Assembly: GCA_033297205.1 (NCBI GenBank)
Contig: MU859354.1
Location: forward strand, 1 to 29,228
Source of the DNA: Pseudoneurospora amorphoporcata
Taxonomy: Eukaryota; Ascomycota; Sordariomycetes; Sordariales; Sordariaceae
Direction of reading: 5' to 3'
Length of the DNA stretch: 29,228 bases
Shown here: piece after piece, positions 29,097-29,228 of the stretch
Layout of the letters: every line of letters begins with the position of its first letter
Numbering within the stretch: position 1 is the first letter of the stretch
Made by a program: the position numbers and the translations under genes
The notes under the pieces: generated by a model
What the model saw: only the letters and a program-made list of their open reading frames with translations
Told to the model about the DNA's origin: nothing
The model's database searches: none

Positions 29097-29228
29097 TATT
29101 ACGGTGCAGGGCGAGGTAGGGGGTAGATGTGATATACGTAGTTGTACGAGGAGAGAGGAAGGGAAGAGAGGGAGGTGTACGGTTTGGATATAGGGTAGGG
29201 CTGAGCTATGCCCTGGATCTAGATTGAG
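29097..29228 (-). repeat. 5' LTR, first 132 bp visible (truncated by window end)
   Basis: Aligned without gaps to 22028-22159. All six differences are C in the left copy and T in this copy. The minus strand has a strongly C/T-rich stretch (29180-29148) followed by CGTACAACTACG, a plausible fungal transcription start with the pyrimidine tract just upstream. The remaining part lies beyond the window. Confidence 0.9.

Larger units (their letters stand above)
22028..29228 (-). mobile_element. Ty3/gypsy chromovirus LTR retrotransposon, RIP-inactivated
   Basis: The element lies on the minus strand and runs past the right edge. In transcription order: partial 5' LTR (29228-29097 visible), putative self-priming site, gag (28840-27245), pol with protease, RT, RNase H, integrase and C-terminal chromodomain (27262-22404), polypurine tract (22284-22273) and 3' LTR (22272-22028). 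The order RT-RNase H-integrase defines Ty3/gypsy, and the chromodomain places it among chromoviruses. If the 5' LTR equals the 3' LTR in length, the element is about 7.3 kb. Gag domains lie in one frame and the pol domains I identified all lie in another, related by -1, with no indel seen between them. Damage consists of premature TAG/TAA stops and missense changes fitting C-to-T at CpA on both strands. It is non-autonomous, and the near-identity of the LTRs suggests recent insertion. Confidence 0.95.

Overview
The window is chromosomal DNA of a filamentous ascomycete, most likely a Sordariomycete. Evidence: short GT-AG introns of about 60-90 bp with CTAAC/CTGAC-type branch points, a Clr5-domain protein, long glutamine and glutamate tracts, a filamentous-type Kin4 kinase, an intron-containing tRNA-Ser(GCU), and a Ty3/gypsy element carrying CpA-biased C-to-T damage typical of repeat-induced point mutation (RIP). 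The species cannot be fixed from sequence alone.

Layout: bases 1-2600 are gene-poor. They hold possible relics of decayed elements, an intact minus-strand tRNA-Ser(GCU) with a 16-nt intron, a truncated divergent copy of the same tRNA, and between them a 440-bp segment with near-terminal inverted repeats and three degenerate ~84-bp tandem repeats. Bases 2600-5980 show no recognisable gene. Four protein genes follow, all on the plus strand: a Kin4-like Ser/Thr kinase (5980-9562, 3 exons, 1156 aa), cytosolic aspartyl-tRNA synthetase (11198-13203, 4 exons, 591 aa), a CAX-family Ca2+/H+ exchanger (15120-17982, 6 exons including a proposed 3-nt microexon, 798 aa), and a Clr5-domain/AT-hook protein (18689-21572, 2 exons, 896 aa). 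Bases 13228-13431 look like an unreliable assembly patch (poly-T, poly-G, ten Ns, poly-C).

From 22028 to the right end lies a minus-strand Ty3/gypsy chromovirus. It has a complete 3' LTR, a polypurine tract, pol (protease, reverse transcriptase, RNase H, integrase, chromodomain), gag with a CCHC knuckle, and the first 132 bp of the 5' LTR. Where I could follow them, gag and pol stay collinear in two frames related by -1, with a GGGAAAT heptamer just before the gag stop. The damage I can read is by base substitution: premature TAG/TAA codons and loss of catalytic aspartates in RT and RNase H. The sequence next to the 5' LTR complements an LTR segment 45 bp away, which suggests Tf1-like self-priming instead of tRNA priming.

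The four host genes are functionally unrelated (cell-cycle checkpoint kinase, translation, ion homeostasis, putative chromatin or DNA-binding regulator) and are each separated by 0.7-1.9 kb, so they are independent transcription units. The observations most worth following are the CAX microexon, the self-priming geometry, the frameshift site and the tRNA duplication.
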